A stretch of 64,000 nucleotides of DNA from CAVOOW01 sp963697675 (GTDB taxonomy: Bacteria; Actinomycetota; Actinomycetes; JACCUZ01): NCBI GenBank assembly GCA_963697675.1, contig CAVOOW010000002.1:62001-126000 (forward strand), given 5' to 3'. Numbering within the stretch: the first letter of the stretch is position 1; every line of letters starts with the position of its first letter. The notes under the pieces are model-generated. The model was not told the DNA's origin, searched no databases, and worked only from the letters and a program-made list of their open reading frames with translations. A program made the translations under genes and the position numbers. Positions 26,796-35,314 of this stretch are shown piece by piece.

Positions 26796-27312
26796 CGTGC
26801 CGGCGGGACGCGTGCTGTTCGCGGTGCTGCTGCTCGTCGTCGCGCTCGCGGTGCAGCTGGCAGTGCTGGCGCGGCTCCCGCTTCCCGGCGCGACGCCCGA
26901 CCTCGTGCTGCTCGCAGTCGTCTCGCTCGCGCTCGCGAACGGTCCGGGCTTCGGCTTGGTCTCCGGCTTCGCGGCAGGTCTGGCCACCGACCTCGTGCCC
27001 CCCGCCGACCATGCTGTCGGGCGCTGGGCGCTGGTGCTCACACTCGTGGGCTACTTCGCGGGGCTGGCGCAGGGAGAGACGCGGCGCTCGGCGTTCGTAC
27101 CGTTGTTCGTGGTCGCCCTGTCCGCAGCAGCGAGCGTCCTGCTCTATGCGGGGCTCGGTGCCCTGATCGACGACCCGCACGTCACCTGGCCCGCGGTGAG
27201 CGAGATCCTGCCCACCGCGGTTCTCTACTGCGTGGTCCTGAGCGCCTTCGTGGTGCCTGCCGTGCTGCGGCTGGCCGACCGGTTCGAACCAGACCCGTTG
27301 GTGCGCCGCTGA
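26788..27312 (+). CDS. mreD: Rod shape-determining protein MreD
   Basis: 174 residues with about five membrane helices. The family signature is PGATPDLVLLAVVSLALANGP followed by GLVSGFAAGLATDLVPP. GTG 26788 overlaps the mreC stop by eight bases; GTG 26797 is an alternative. The stop overlaps the ATG of mrdA (TGATG). Confidence 0.92.
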   Translation: MADVPAGRVLFAVLLLVVALAVQLAVLARLPLPGATPDLVLLAVVSLALANGPGFGLVSGFAAGLATDLVPPADHAVGRWALVLTLVGYFAGLAQGETRRSAFVPLFVVALSAAASVLLYAGLGALIDDPHVTWPAVSEILPTAVLYCVVLSAFVVPAVLRLADRFEPDPLVRR

Positions 27313-29552
27313 TGAGCGAGCGGTCCAGGCTGCGACTGATCGTCGTGCAGGTCCTCGTGTTCTCGCTGCTCGTCACGCTGACCGGACGGCTCTGGTATCT
27401 CCAGGTGCTCGCGAGCGCCGACTATCGCAAGGCAGCCTCCGAGAACGCGACCCGGCAGATCATCACCCCAGCCTCGCGCGGCATGATCCTGGACGCCCGC
27501 GGCCGCCCGCTTGCCCGCAACCGCACTGCCCTGGTCGTCTCCATCAGTCGCACGGCCTTGCTGCACCAGCACGACGGAGGGCGGGCGCTCGTCGCCAAGG
27601 TCGCCCAGGTCATCCACAAGCCGTTCCAGGAGGTCTGGGACAAGACCCGGTTGTGCGGAGCCCCCGGGGCGCAGCCGGCACCGCGCTGCTTCAACGGCTC
27701 GCCCTACCAGCCCATCCCGGTGACCGACGAGGCCGACACCCAGATGGCCTTGCAGATCATGGAGCGACGCGAGGACTTCCCCGGCGTGACCGCCGAGCTC
27801 AGCTCGGTGCGCGAATACCCGGAGCCGCTCGGCGCCAATGCCGCCCACGAGCTCGGCTATCTCGGCCCCGTCACCGACGAAGAGCTGGCCGCGCGCAGTG
27901 CCGGCCCGCGCGTGGGCGCGCGCAACGAGCGCGTGCTGCAGCGCACCGACCTGATCGGGCGCACCGGCCTCGAGCGGGAGTACGACGACGACCTGCGCGG
28001 CACACCGGGCATCAAGACCCTGACGGTCGACCATCAGGGCGCGGTGGGCGGCACCCTGTCGGAGACCCAGCCGAAAGCCGGCAACTATCTCGTCACCACC
28101 ATCGACGCCCAGGTTCAGGCAGCCGCCGAGAAGCAGCTCAAGGCAGCGATCATGCGCGCCCGCAAGGTCGGTGACATCAACAAGGGCTTTGACAAGCACA
28201 AGGCCGACTCCGGTGCCGTCGTGGTCATGGATGTGCACACCGGCGACATCGTCGCGATGGCGAGCTATCCCAGCTATGACCCGAACATCTGGGTCGGCGG
28301 CATCAGTGACAAGGACTACAAGTCCATCACCAGCAAGAAGAACAACTACCCCAACCAGTCGCGTGCTTTCCAGGGCGAGTTCGCACCGGCTTCGACGTTC
28401 AAGGCGGTGTCGTTGCCTGCGGCGGTCAAGGCGGGCTACTCGTTGCAAGGCTCCTACAACTGCCCGTCTGCCTACCCCATCGGCGGAACGCTCAAGGCCA
28501 ACTACGAGTCGCAGGGCTACGGCGTCATCTCGATGCGCCGTGCGATCGAAGTGTCGTGCGACACGATCTTCTACAAGTTCGCGTACGAGACGTGGCTGCG
28601 CCAGGGCGGACTGCATCCCAAGAAGGGCACGAAGGACCCGTTCACCGAGATGGCGAAGGCCTACGGTCTCGGCAAGCCGACCGGCCTCGACCTGCCGAGC
28701 GAGTCGGACGGGCGCATCGCCGACCGCGCGTGGAAGCGGGCCTACTGGAAGGCAACCAAGGACTTCTACTGCGCCAAGGCCAAGACCGGCTATCCCGACG
28801 TCGCGCGCAAGGATCCCAAGCGGGCGGCATATCTGCTGCAGCTCTCCAAGGAGAACTGCGTGGACGGGTGGGCCTACCGCGGTGGTGACGCCGCCAACTT
28901 CGCGATCGGGCAGGGAGACACGACGACGACGCCGCTGCAGATGGCGCGCGTCTACGCCGCGGTCGCCAACGGCGGCACGTTGGTCACACCGCACATCGGC
29001 AAGGCGATCATGACCCCTGAGGGCAAGCTCGTTCGCCGGATCGACCCCAAGCCGGCCGGGCGCATACCGGTCAGTGCGTCGACGCTCGCGTGGATGCGGG
29101 CGGCTCTGCGCGGCGTCACCGAGCACGGCACCGGGTACGGGCCGTTCGTCCGGGCTCAGTTCCCGTTGGCCAAGCTGCCGGTCGCGTCCAAGACCGGAAC
29201 CGGTGAGGTCTACGGCAAGGAGACGACGGCGTGGTTCAACTCCTTCGCACCGGCCAACAAGCCGGAGTACGCCGTCGTGATGATGGTGTCGCAGGGCGGC
29301 ACCGGTTCGGGCATCGCCGGACCGTCGGTCGCCGAGCTCTACAAGACGCTGTTCGGCATCAAGGGCGACAAGGTCGACCTGGCTGCCGCCGCGCCGCCCG
29401 GGGGTCACCCGACGGCGGCGCTGCCCACGGTGGCCGCTGACGGCACCATCAAGCAGCCCGGATCGGCCAAGGCGCAGGCCGACCGCAGCCCCGACGTCGG
29501 ACCGGTGCTGCCACCGTTCCGTCGCGAGGACCAGTTGGAGGACCGGCCATGA
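27312..29552 (+). CDS. mrdA: Penicillin-binding protein 2 (elongation transpeptidase)
   Basis: 746-residue class B PBP that crosslinks peptidoglycan during elongation. One N-terminal membrane helix (LIVVQVLVFSLLVTLTGRLW), the dimerisation/pedestal domain (ITPASRGMILDARGRPLARN), then the transpeptidase domain with SxxK as FAPASTFKAVS, SxN-like EVSCDTIFYK and KTG as VASKTGTGEV. Compared with E. coli PBP2 it has an insertion rich in Lys and Tyr (about residues 470-520) and a proline/alanine-rich tail. Overlaps both neighbours, so strict co-translation is likely. Confidence 0.96.
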   Translation: MSERSRLRLIVVQVLVFSLLVTLTGRLWYLQVLASADYRKAASENATRQIITPASRGMILDARGRPLARNRTALVVSISRTALLHQHDGGRALVAKVAQVIHKPFQEVWDKTRLCGAPGAQPAPRCFNGSPYQPIPVTDEADTQMALQIMERREDFPGVTAELSSVREYPEPLGANAAHELGYLGPVTDEELAARSAGPRVGARNERVLQRTDLIGRTGLEREYDDDLRGTPGIKTLTVDHQGAVGGTLSETQPKAGNYLVTTIDAQVQAAAEKQLKAAIMRARKVGDINKGFDKHKADSGAVVVMDVHTGDIVAMASYPSYDPNIWVGGISDKDYKSITSKKNNYPNQSRAFQGEFAPASTFKAVSLPAAVKAGYSLQGSYNCPSAYPIGGTLKANYESQGYGVISMRRAIEVSCDTIFYKFAYETWLRQGGLHPKKGTKDPFTEMAKAYGLGKPTGLDLPSESDGRIADRAWKRAYWKATKDFYCAKAKTGYPDVARKDPKRAAYLLQLSKENCVDGWAYRGGDAANFAIGQGDTTTTPLQMARVYAAVANGGTLVTPHIGKAIMTPEGKLVRRIDPKPAGRIPVSASTLAWMRAALRGVTEHGTGYGPFVRAQFPLAKLPVASKTGTGEVYGKETTAWFNSFAPANKPEYAVVMMVSQGGTGSGIAGPSVAELYKTLFGIKGDKVDLAAAAPPGGHPTAALPTVAADGTIKQPGSAKAQADRSPDVGPVLPPFRREDQLEDRP

Positions 29553-30733
29553 GCGCCGGCTACCGCCCGGCGCCGTACACCGTCGCACCGCCGCGACGGC
29601 CGCCTCGACTGCTGCGCAAGGACAGCGCGATCCGGCGGCTCGACTGGGGGCTGCTGCTGTCCGCCCTCGGGTTGTGCCTGATCGGCAGCGCGCTCGTCCT
29701 GTCGGCGACGCGGCAGCCGCTTCTGGATGCAGGCGCCGACCCGAACACGGTGCTGAAGAAGCACATCCTCAACATCGGCATCGGACTGGCGCTGGGAGCT
29801 GCCGCGTCGCTGTTCGACTACCGCATGCTGCGTGCGTACGCACCCGTGGTCTATCTGCTGTCGATCGGCGGGCTGATCGCGGTGCTCTCACCGTTGGGTT
29901 CCACCATCAACGGGTCGCACTCGTGGATCCTGCTGCCCGGTGGCTTCTCCGTGCAGCCGTCGGAGTTCGCCAAGGTCGCACTGGTCGTCGGAATGGCGAT
30001 GCTGCTGGCCGAGAAACGGGACGCCGAAGAGGATCCCCGCGACATCGACGTCGTGCTCGCGCTCGCGTTCGCCGCCGTACCGCTCGCCCTCGTGATGCTG
30101 CAGCCCGACCTCGGGACCGCTCTGGTCGTCAGCGCCCTCGTGCTCGCGGTGGTGGCGGTGTCCGGCGCCCCGATCCGCTGGGTCGTCGGGCTCGTCGGGG
30201 GAGCCGTGCTGCTCGCCTTCGTGTCCATCCAGGTCGGCGTGCTCAAGGACTACCAGCTTGCCCGGCTGACCGGCTTCATCGACCCGACTGCTGACCCGAA
30301 GGGAACCGGCTACAACGTCCGGCAGGCAACGATCGCGATCGGCTCAGGAGGCGTGCACGGGCAGGGGCTGTTCCACGGCGCGCAGACCCAGGGCAAGTTC
30401 GTGCCCGCTCAGCAGACCGACTTCATCTTCACCGTTGCGGGCGAGGAGCTCGGCTTCGTCGGAGCCGCAGGCATCGTGGCGCTGCTCGGCATCCTGTTGT
30501 GGCGCGCGAGCCGCATCGCGCTCGGTGCCGACGATCTCTTCGGCCGGCTGGTCGCGACCGGCATCTTGTGCTGGTTCGCCTTTCAGGCGTTCGAGAACAT
30601 CGGCATGACGCTGGGGATCATGCCGGTGACCGGCGTACCCCTGCCGTTCGTGTCGTACGGCGGGTCGTCGATGTTCGCCAACCTGCTGGCTGTCGGGCTG
30701 CTGCAGAACGTCCACATGCGCCGCTACGCCTGA
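29549..30733 (+). CDS. rodA: Peptidoglycan glycosyltransferase RodA
   Basis: 394 residues, SEDS family with about ten membrane helices. Signature segments: INGSHSWILLPGGFSVQPSE, LAVVAVSGAPIRWV, QQTDFIFTVAGEELGFVGA and MPVTGVPLPFVSYGGSSMFA. ATG 29549 lies inside ATGA with the mrdA stop. Polymerises glycan strands with its cognate PBP2. Confidence 0.96.
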   Translation: MSAGYRPAPYTVAPPRRPPRLLRKDSAIRRLDWGLLLSALGLCLIGSALVLSATRQPLLDAGADPNTVLKKHILNIGIGLALGAAASLFDYRMLRAYAPVVYLLSIGGLIAVLSPLGSTINGSHSWILLPGGFSVQPSEFAKVALVVGMAMLLAEKRDAEEDPRDIDVVLALAFAAVPLALVMLQPDLGTALVVSALVLAVVAVSGAPIRWVVGLVGGAVLLAFVSIQVGVLKDYQLARLTGFIDPTADPKGTGYNVRQATIAIGSGGVHGQGLFHGAQTQGKFVPAQQTDFIFTVAGEELGFVGAAGIVALLGILLWRASRIALGADDLFGRLVATGILCWFAFQAFENIGMTLGIMPVTGVPLPFVSYGGSSMFANLLAVGLLQNVHMRRYA

Positions 30734-30740
30734 GCGTTCG

Positions 30741-31415
30741 CTACCTCGGCAGCGCGCGGCCCGAGCGGCCCTTCGACGTGCGCGGCCGGTGAGTGTCGAT
30801 GCCCCCGAACACGGCCGCGCCCTCGATGCGCAGCACCGGCCCGCCGTGCGTCTCCGCAGCCTCCGGGGTGCTGTGGCCACCGAACACGGCTTTCACGCTG
30901 TTCTGGACCACCATGCCTTCAGGCACTGTGATGTCGAGGCCGCCGAAGATGCACCGGACCTTGATCACGGTCACCTGGCTGGTCAGCTGCGCCTGCGTGA
31001 AGTCGAGCTCACCTCCGCCGAAGACGCACACAGCCTTCAGCAGGGGCGGCACCACCCAGCGGCCTTTCCGGTCGAAGCCGCTGAACACCGCAACTGCGTC
31101 ACCGTCGCTCTGCGCCGCCAGATCGGGCCGGATCGACAGTGCCCGCGACCCTCCCGAGTGGCTGACCAGCTCGACCCCACGGCTCTCCGGCACCGGCAAC
31201 GTCCCCGGGGGAACGGGCAGGTCGGTGAGCACGGGAACGAGCTCGCCGAAGGTCGTCGCTGCGTAGACAGCCGAGAGGCGCTCCTCGTGCTCCGACGGCG
31301 ACAGGCGACCTTCGACGTAGGCCTCACGCAGCACCTCGGCCACGCGCTCGCGGTCCGCGTCGGAGGCGCGCATGGCCAACGCGGCTGCCTGCGGATCAGG
31401 GCTGTCGTCAGTCAT
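30741..31415 (-). CDS. DUF1707 and cell-wall-active-antibiotic-response domain protein
   Basis: 224 residues. The N-terminal DUF1707 domain (MRASDADRERVAEVLREAYVEGRLS plus EHEERLSAVYAATTFGEL) is followed by a C-terminal LiaF/DUF2154-like beta domain with repeated F-G-G turns (AVCVFGGGELDF, VRCIFGGLDITVP, AVFGGHSTPEA, AAVFGGIDTHRP). Proteins with this pairing are common in actinobacteria and may sense envelope state, but the role is unproven. Convergent with rodA with a gap of only seven bases. Confidence 0.85.
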   Translation of the reverse strand: MTDDSPDPQAAALAMRASDADRERVAEVLREAYVEGRLSPSEHEERLSAVYAATTFGELVPVLTDLPVPPGTLPVPESRGVELVSHSGGSRALSIRPDLAAQSDGDAVAVFSGFDRKGRWVVPPLLKAVCVFGGGELDFTQAQLTSQVTVIKVRCIFGGLDITVPEGMVVQNSVKAVFGGHSTPEAAETHGGPVLRIEGAAVFGGIDTHRPRTSKGRSGRALPR

Positions 31416-31469
31416 GTCACGGGAGGCTACCGGTGGCGCTCGTCCTGTCACCGCTCCACCATTCGCGAC

Positions 31470-31537
31470 CAAGATCGCTCCCATGGTGCTCAGATTGCAC
31501 ATGAATGCGGAATCTGAGCACGGCCGGAGCGATCTTG
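31470..31537. repeat. Two-step hairpin upstream of the radical SAM gene
   Basis: Arms CAAGATCGCTCC (31470-31481) and GGAGCGATCTTG (31526-31537), then an unpaired 4/4-base internal loop, then GTGCTCAGATT (31486-31496) with AATCTGAGCAC (31511-31521). Same design as the element at 24364 but a different sequence. It lies in the divergent gap between the DUF1707 gene and the radical SAM gene. Confidence 0.85.
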
Positions 31538-31632
31538 AGGTGTACGACGGCGCGATCGACGGACCGGGCGGTCAGCGGCGGGGCGTTACGCTGGGCACTT
31601 CCCCGTTGCGTTCCGTCCGGAGGTCCTTGCCC

Positions 31633-33633
31633 GTGCCCGTCGAGCAGTCCCGCGTGGCCGTCGAGCGGTCCGCCGAGTCGTTGTTCGGCCGGCTGGAGCC
31701 CTTGTTGGCCCAGGTGCAGAAGCCGATCCAGTACGTCGGGGGCGAGCTGAACTCCACCGTCAAGGACTGGGACGCCTGCGACGTCCGCTGGGCGCTGATG
31801 TACCCCGACGCCTACGAGGTCGGCGTCCCCAACCAGGGCGTGATGATCCTCTACGAGGTCCTCAACGAACAGGACGGTGTGCTGGCCGAGCGGACCTACT
31901 CGGTGTGGCAGGACATGGAAGCGCTGATGCGCGAGCACGGCGTGCCGCAGTTCACCGTCGATGCCCACCGGCCGGTCAGCGCGTTCGACGTGCTGGGGCT
32001 GTCGTTCGCGACCGAGCTCGGCTACACCAACATGCTCACCGCCCTGGACCTCGCCGGCATCCCGCTGTTGAGCGCGGACCGCGACGACAGCCACCCGATC
32101 GTGCATCGCCGGCGGCCACTCCGCGTTCAACCCCGAGCCGGTGGCGGACTTCATCGACGCGGCGGTGCTGGGTGACGGCGAGCAGATCGTGCTCGAGATC
32201 AGCACGATCATCCGCATCTGGAAGGCCGAGGGCAGGCCCGGCGGGCGCGACGAGCTGCTGATGCGCCTCGCGAAGACCGGCGGCGTCTACGTCCCGCGCT
32301 TCTATGACGTCGACTACCTGCCCGACGGGCGCATCAAGCGGGTCGCACCCAACCGGCCGGGCGTGCCGTTCCGTGTCACGAAGCACACGGTCATGGATCT
32401 CGACGCGTGGCCCTATCCCAAGCAGCCCCTCGTGCCGCTGGCCGAGTCGGTGCACGAACGCATGTCGGTCGAGATCTTTCGGGGATGTACGCGCGGGTGT
32501 CGCTTCTGCCAGGCGGGCATGATCACCCGACCGGTGCGCGAGCGTTCGATCAAGGGCGTCGGTGAGATGGTCGAGCGCGGCCTGCAGGCCACCGGCTTCG
32601 AGGAGGTCGGGCTGCTGTCGCTGTCCAGCGCCGACCACAGCGAGATCGCGCCGATGACCAAGGGCCTCGCTGACCGCTACGAAGGCACCCAGACCTCGCT
32701 GTCCCTGCCCTCGACCCGCGTCGACGCGTTCAACATCGACCTGGCCAACGAGCTCACCCGCAACGGCCGCCGCTCGGGTCTCACGTTTGCGCCCGAAGGT
32801 GGCAGCGAGCGCATCCGCAAGGTCATCAACAAGATGGTCACCGAGGACGACCTCATCAACACGGTGACCGCGGCCTACTCCGCCGGCTGGCGTCAGGTGA
32901 AGCTCTATTTCATGTGCGGCCTCCCCACCGAGACCGACGAGGACGTGCTGCAGATCGCGGACCTGGCGCAAGAAGGTCATCGCCACCGGCCGCGAGGTCA
33001 CCGGCACTCGCGACATCCGGTGCACGGTGTCGATCGGCGGGTTCGTGCCGAAGCCGCACACGCCCTTCCAGTGGGTGGGGCAGCTCGGCCACGAGGCCAC
33101 CGACGCGCGGCTGGCGAAGCTGCGCGACGCGATCCGGTCCGACCGCAAGTACGCGAAGGCGATCGGCTTCCGCTATCACGACGGGAAGCCCGGCATCGTC
33201 GAAGGGCTGCTGTCCCGCGGCGACCGCCGGGTCGGAAAAGTCATCAAGGCGGTATGGGACGACGGTGGCCGCTTCGACGGGTGGAGCGAGCATTTCTCCT
33301 TTACCCGATGGATGAAAGCGGCCGACGAGGCGCTGGCTGACCAGCCGGTCGACGTCGACTGGTACACCACGCGCGATCGTGACAACAACGAGGTGCTGCC
33401 CTGGGACCACCTCGACTCGGGGCTCGACCGCGACTGGTTGTGGGAGGACTGGCAGGACGCGCTGACCGAGACAGAGGTCGACGACTGCCGCTGGACGCCG
33501 TGCTTCGACTGCGGCGTCTGCCCGCAGATGGGCACCGAGATCCAGGCCGGGCCCGACCGGCCAGACGTTGCTGGCGATCACGGTGCTCAACTCGGCCCGC
33601 GAGCGCATCCTCGCGACGTCACCAGCGGAGTGA
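31633..33633 (+). CDS. TIGR03960-family radical SAM protein, three frameshifts
   Basis: About 660 residues. N-terminal B12-binding-like region (DVRWALMYPDAYEVGVPNQG, VLGLSFATELGYTNML) and a radical SAM domain with the cluster motif FRGCTRGCRFCQAGMITRPV, then LTFAPEGGSERIRKVINK and a C-terminal cysteine set (PCFDCGVCPQMG). Indels near 32110-32130, 32970 and 33550 split it; the last restores an ending TLLAITVLNSARERIL. GTG 33633 minus two thousand bases, at 31633 (VPVEQSRVAVERS), follows GGAGG at 31619-31623. The family is always adjacent to the DUF2344 gene found two genes on and is thought to act on tRNA or a cofactor; the exact reaction is unknown to me. Confidence 0.9.
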
Positions 33634-34333
33634 GTGAGCAGCACGACGGCTTCCACGAGCGCGGCCGCCAGGCCTTGCTTGCGCACGAGGAGATCTGGGA
33701 ACAGCCGCCCGACCCGAGCTCGCCACGCTGGGGCGTGTCCCTCGTGCTGCGGCCCGACGACGCCGCGGCACAGCGCCTCGACGCCCTCGCGTCACAGGTC
33801 GCGCAGGTCGCCGGACCCGGTCATTGGCCCACGGGCCGGATCGGCTCGGCGCATCTCACCGTCCGGGTCCTGGAGCCCTACCGCGACCCGGTGCCGCTCG
33901 ACGACCCGCTCGTCTGCCGCTATGCCGCGGCCGCGCGCCGCATCGCCGACCGCGCGTCGCCCCCGGAGTTCGCCATGACCGGCCTGGTGGTCGCGCTGGG
34001 CGCGGTGCTGGTCGCAGCCGAGCCGCGCAACGAGTCCGCGACGGGGCTCAGGGCGCTGGTCGAGAGCGAGCTCGGCGCGGACGGGCACCACGAGGCCGTC
34101 TCGTACCGCGGCGACCTGTGGTGGTCCACCCTGCTGCACTTCGCCGGGCCCGGTCGCCGACGGTGCCGCCCTGGTCGACTGGGTCGAGGACCGTCGGACC
34201 CTCGACCTCGGGGTGTTCCGCGGCGCGCTCGCTTGACCTGGTCCGCTACGAGTACGACGGTGGCGCCACCACCCCCGTCGTACTCACAACGATGCCTCTT
34301 GGCGGGCCCCTGCCCGGCCAGCTGGAGGGCTGA
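33630..34333 (+). CDS. Possible 2'-5' RNA ligase-like protein, one frameshift
   Basis: About 234 residues, starting at GTG 33630 inside the radical SAM stop (GTGA). It contains one candidate 2H-phosphoesterase motif (IGSAHLTVRVLEPY, H-x-T) but a clear second one is not visible (the region GDLWWSTLLHFAGP is where it would be expected). An indel near 34150 breaks the frame; past it the protein reads LVDWVEDRRTLDLGVF-like sequence and ends LGGPLPGQLEG. It lies between two genes of a conserved pair, so an RNA-linked role is plausible, but family assignment is weak. Confidence 0.55.
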
Positions 34334-34337
34334 GCAG

Positions 34338-35141
34338 ATGGCCCGCACCCCGGACGGACCGCCACCGCCGCCCGCCGTCCAGCGGCTGCGCGTGCACTAC
34401 ACGAAGCGCGGCCGGCTGCGGTTCTCCAGCCATCGCGACTTCCAGCGCGCCTTCGAACGGGCGCTGCGCCGCGCCGCCGTACCGATGGCCTACTCCGCGG
34501 GCTTCTCGCCGCACCCCAAGGTCTCCTACGCGGGGGCGGCGCCGACCGGCACGGCGAGCGAGGCCGAATATCTGGAGATCGCGCTGGCCCAGCGCTGCGA
34601 GCCGGAGCGGCTGCGCGAGGCGCTCGACGAGTCGCTGCCCCCTGACCTGGACGTGCTCGAGGTGGTCGAGGTGGCGACCTACGGCGCACCGAGCCTGGCC
34701 GAGCGGCTGCAGGCGTCGGTCTGGCAGCTGCGCCTCAACGGCGTGGCGTACGACGACGCGACCCGGGCCGTGGCTGCCTTCCTGGCGGCCGACGAGGTCG
34801 AGGTGTCGCGGATGACCAAGAACGGGCTGCGCACCTTCGACGCCCGGGGGCCGGTCGTCTCGCTGGAGGTGTCGGACGCCACTCCGAACACGCTGAACAC
34901 GCTGGACAGGGCGCCTGTCGGTGAGGGACAGATCACAGCATGTGCGATACTTGAACTGGTCGTACGGCACGTCACACCGGCTGTCCGACCCGATGACGTC
35001 CTGGCTGGACTCCGTCTGATCGGCGAACTAGCGCCGCGCGAGGCCCCTGCGGTCACGCGGCTGGCGCAAGGCCCGCTCGACGAGGTTTCCGGCACGGTGT
35101 CCGACCCACTGGCACCGGACAGGCACGATGTCGGCGCTTGA
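34338..35141 (+). CDS. TIGR03936 (DUF2344) family protein
   Basis: 267 residues. Signature region: VHYTKRGRLRFSSHRDFQRAFERALRRA followed by PMAYSAGFSPHPKVSYAGA. The pairing with the TIGR03960 radical SAM protein upstream of rne is conserved across actinobacteria and other phyla. ATG 34338 is four bases after the previous stop. The function is not established; an accessory role to the radical SAM partner in RNA modification is inferred from context. Confidence 0.9.
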   Translation: MARTPDGPPPPPAVQRLRVHYTKRGRLRFSSHRDFQRAFERALRRAAVPMAYSAGFSPHPKVSYAGAAPTGTASEAEYLEIALAQRCEPERLREALDESLPPDLDVLEVVEVATYGAPSLAERLQASVWQLRLNGVAYDDATRAVAAFLAADEVEVSRMTKNGLRTFDARGPVVSLEVSDATPNTLNTLDRAPVGEGQITACAILELVVRHVTPAVRPDDVLAGLRLIGELAPREAPAVTRLAQGPLDEVSGTVSDPLAPDRHDVGA

Positions 35142-35199
35142 CCCAACAGTGCGCCTCCGTGGCTGCGCTAGCGGTCGATGGCGCGCAGCTTTCAGACTT

Positions 35200-35280
35200 C
35201 CGTCCGCCTGAGCGGACGGCACAAGACGACAGCCCCCGTGTGGCGTCGGTGGCGTGCAGGCCTCAAGGCCACGGCACGCC
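35200..35280 (+). promoter_or_regulatory. Hairpin-rich leader of rne
   Basis: Two structures before the RNase gene: CCGTCCGC/GCGGACGG with a CTGA loop (35200-35219), which may terminate the upstream operon, and a nested hairpin (GGCGTGC 35251-35257 with GCACGCC 35274-35280, inside it GGCC/GGCC). RNase E mRNAs are autoregulated through their leaders in enterobacteria; whether this one is similar is speculation. Confidence 0.4.
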
Positions 35281-35314
35281 CCCTGCGCCCGGGGGCACGA
35301 CGGGAGTAACCCGG

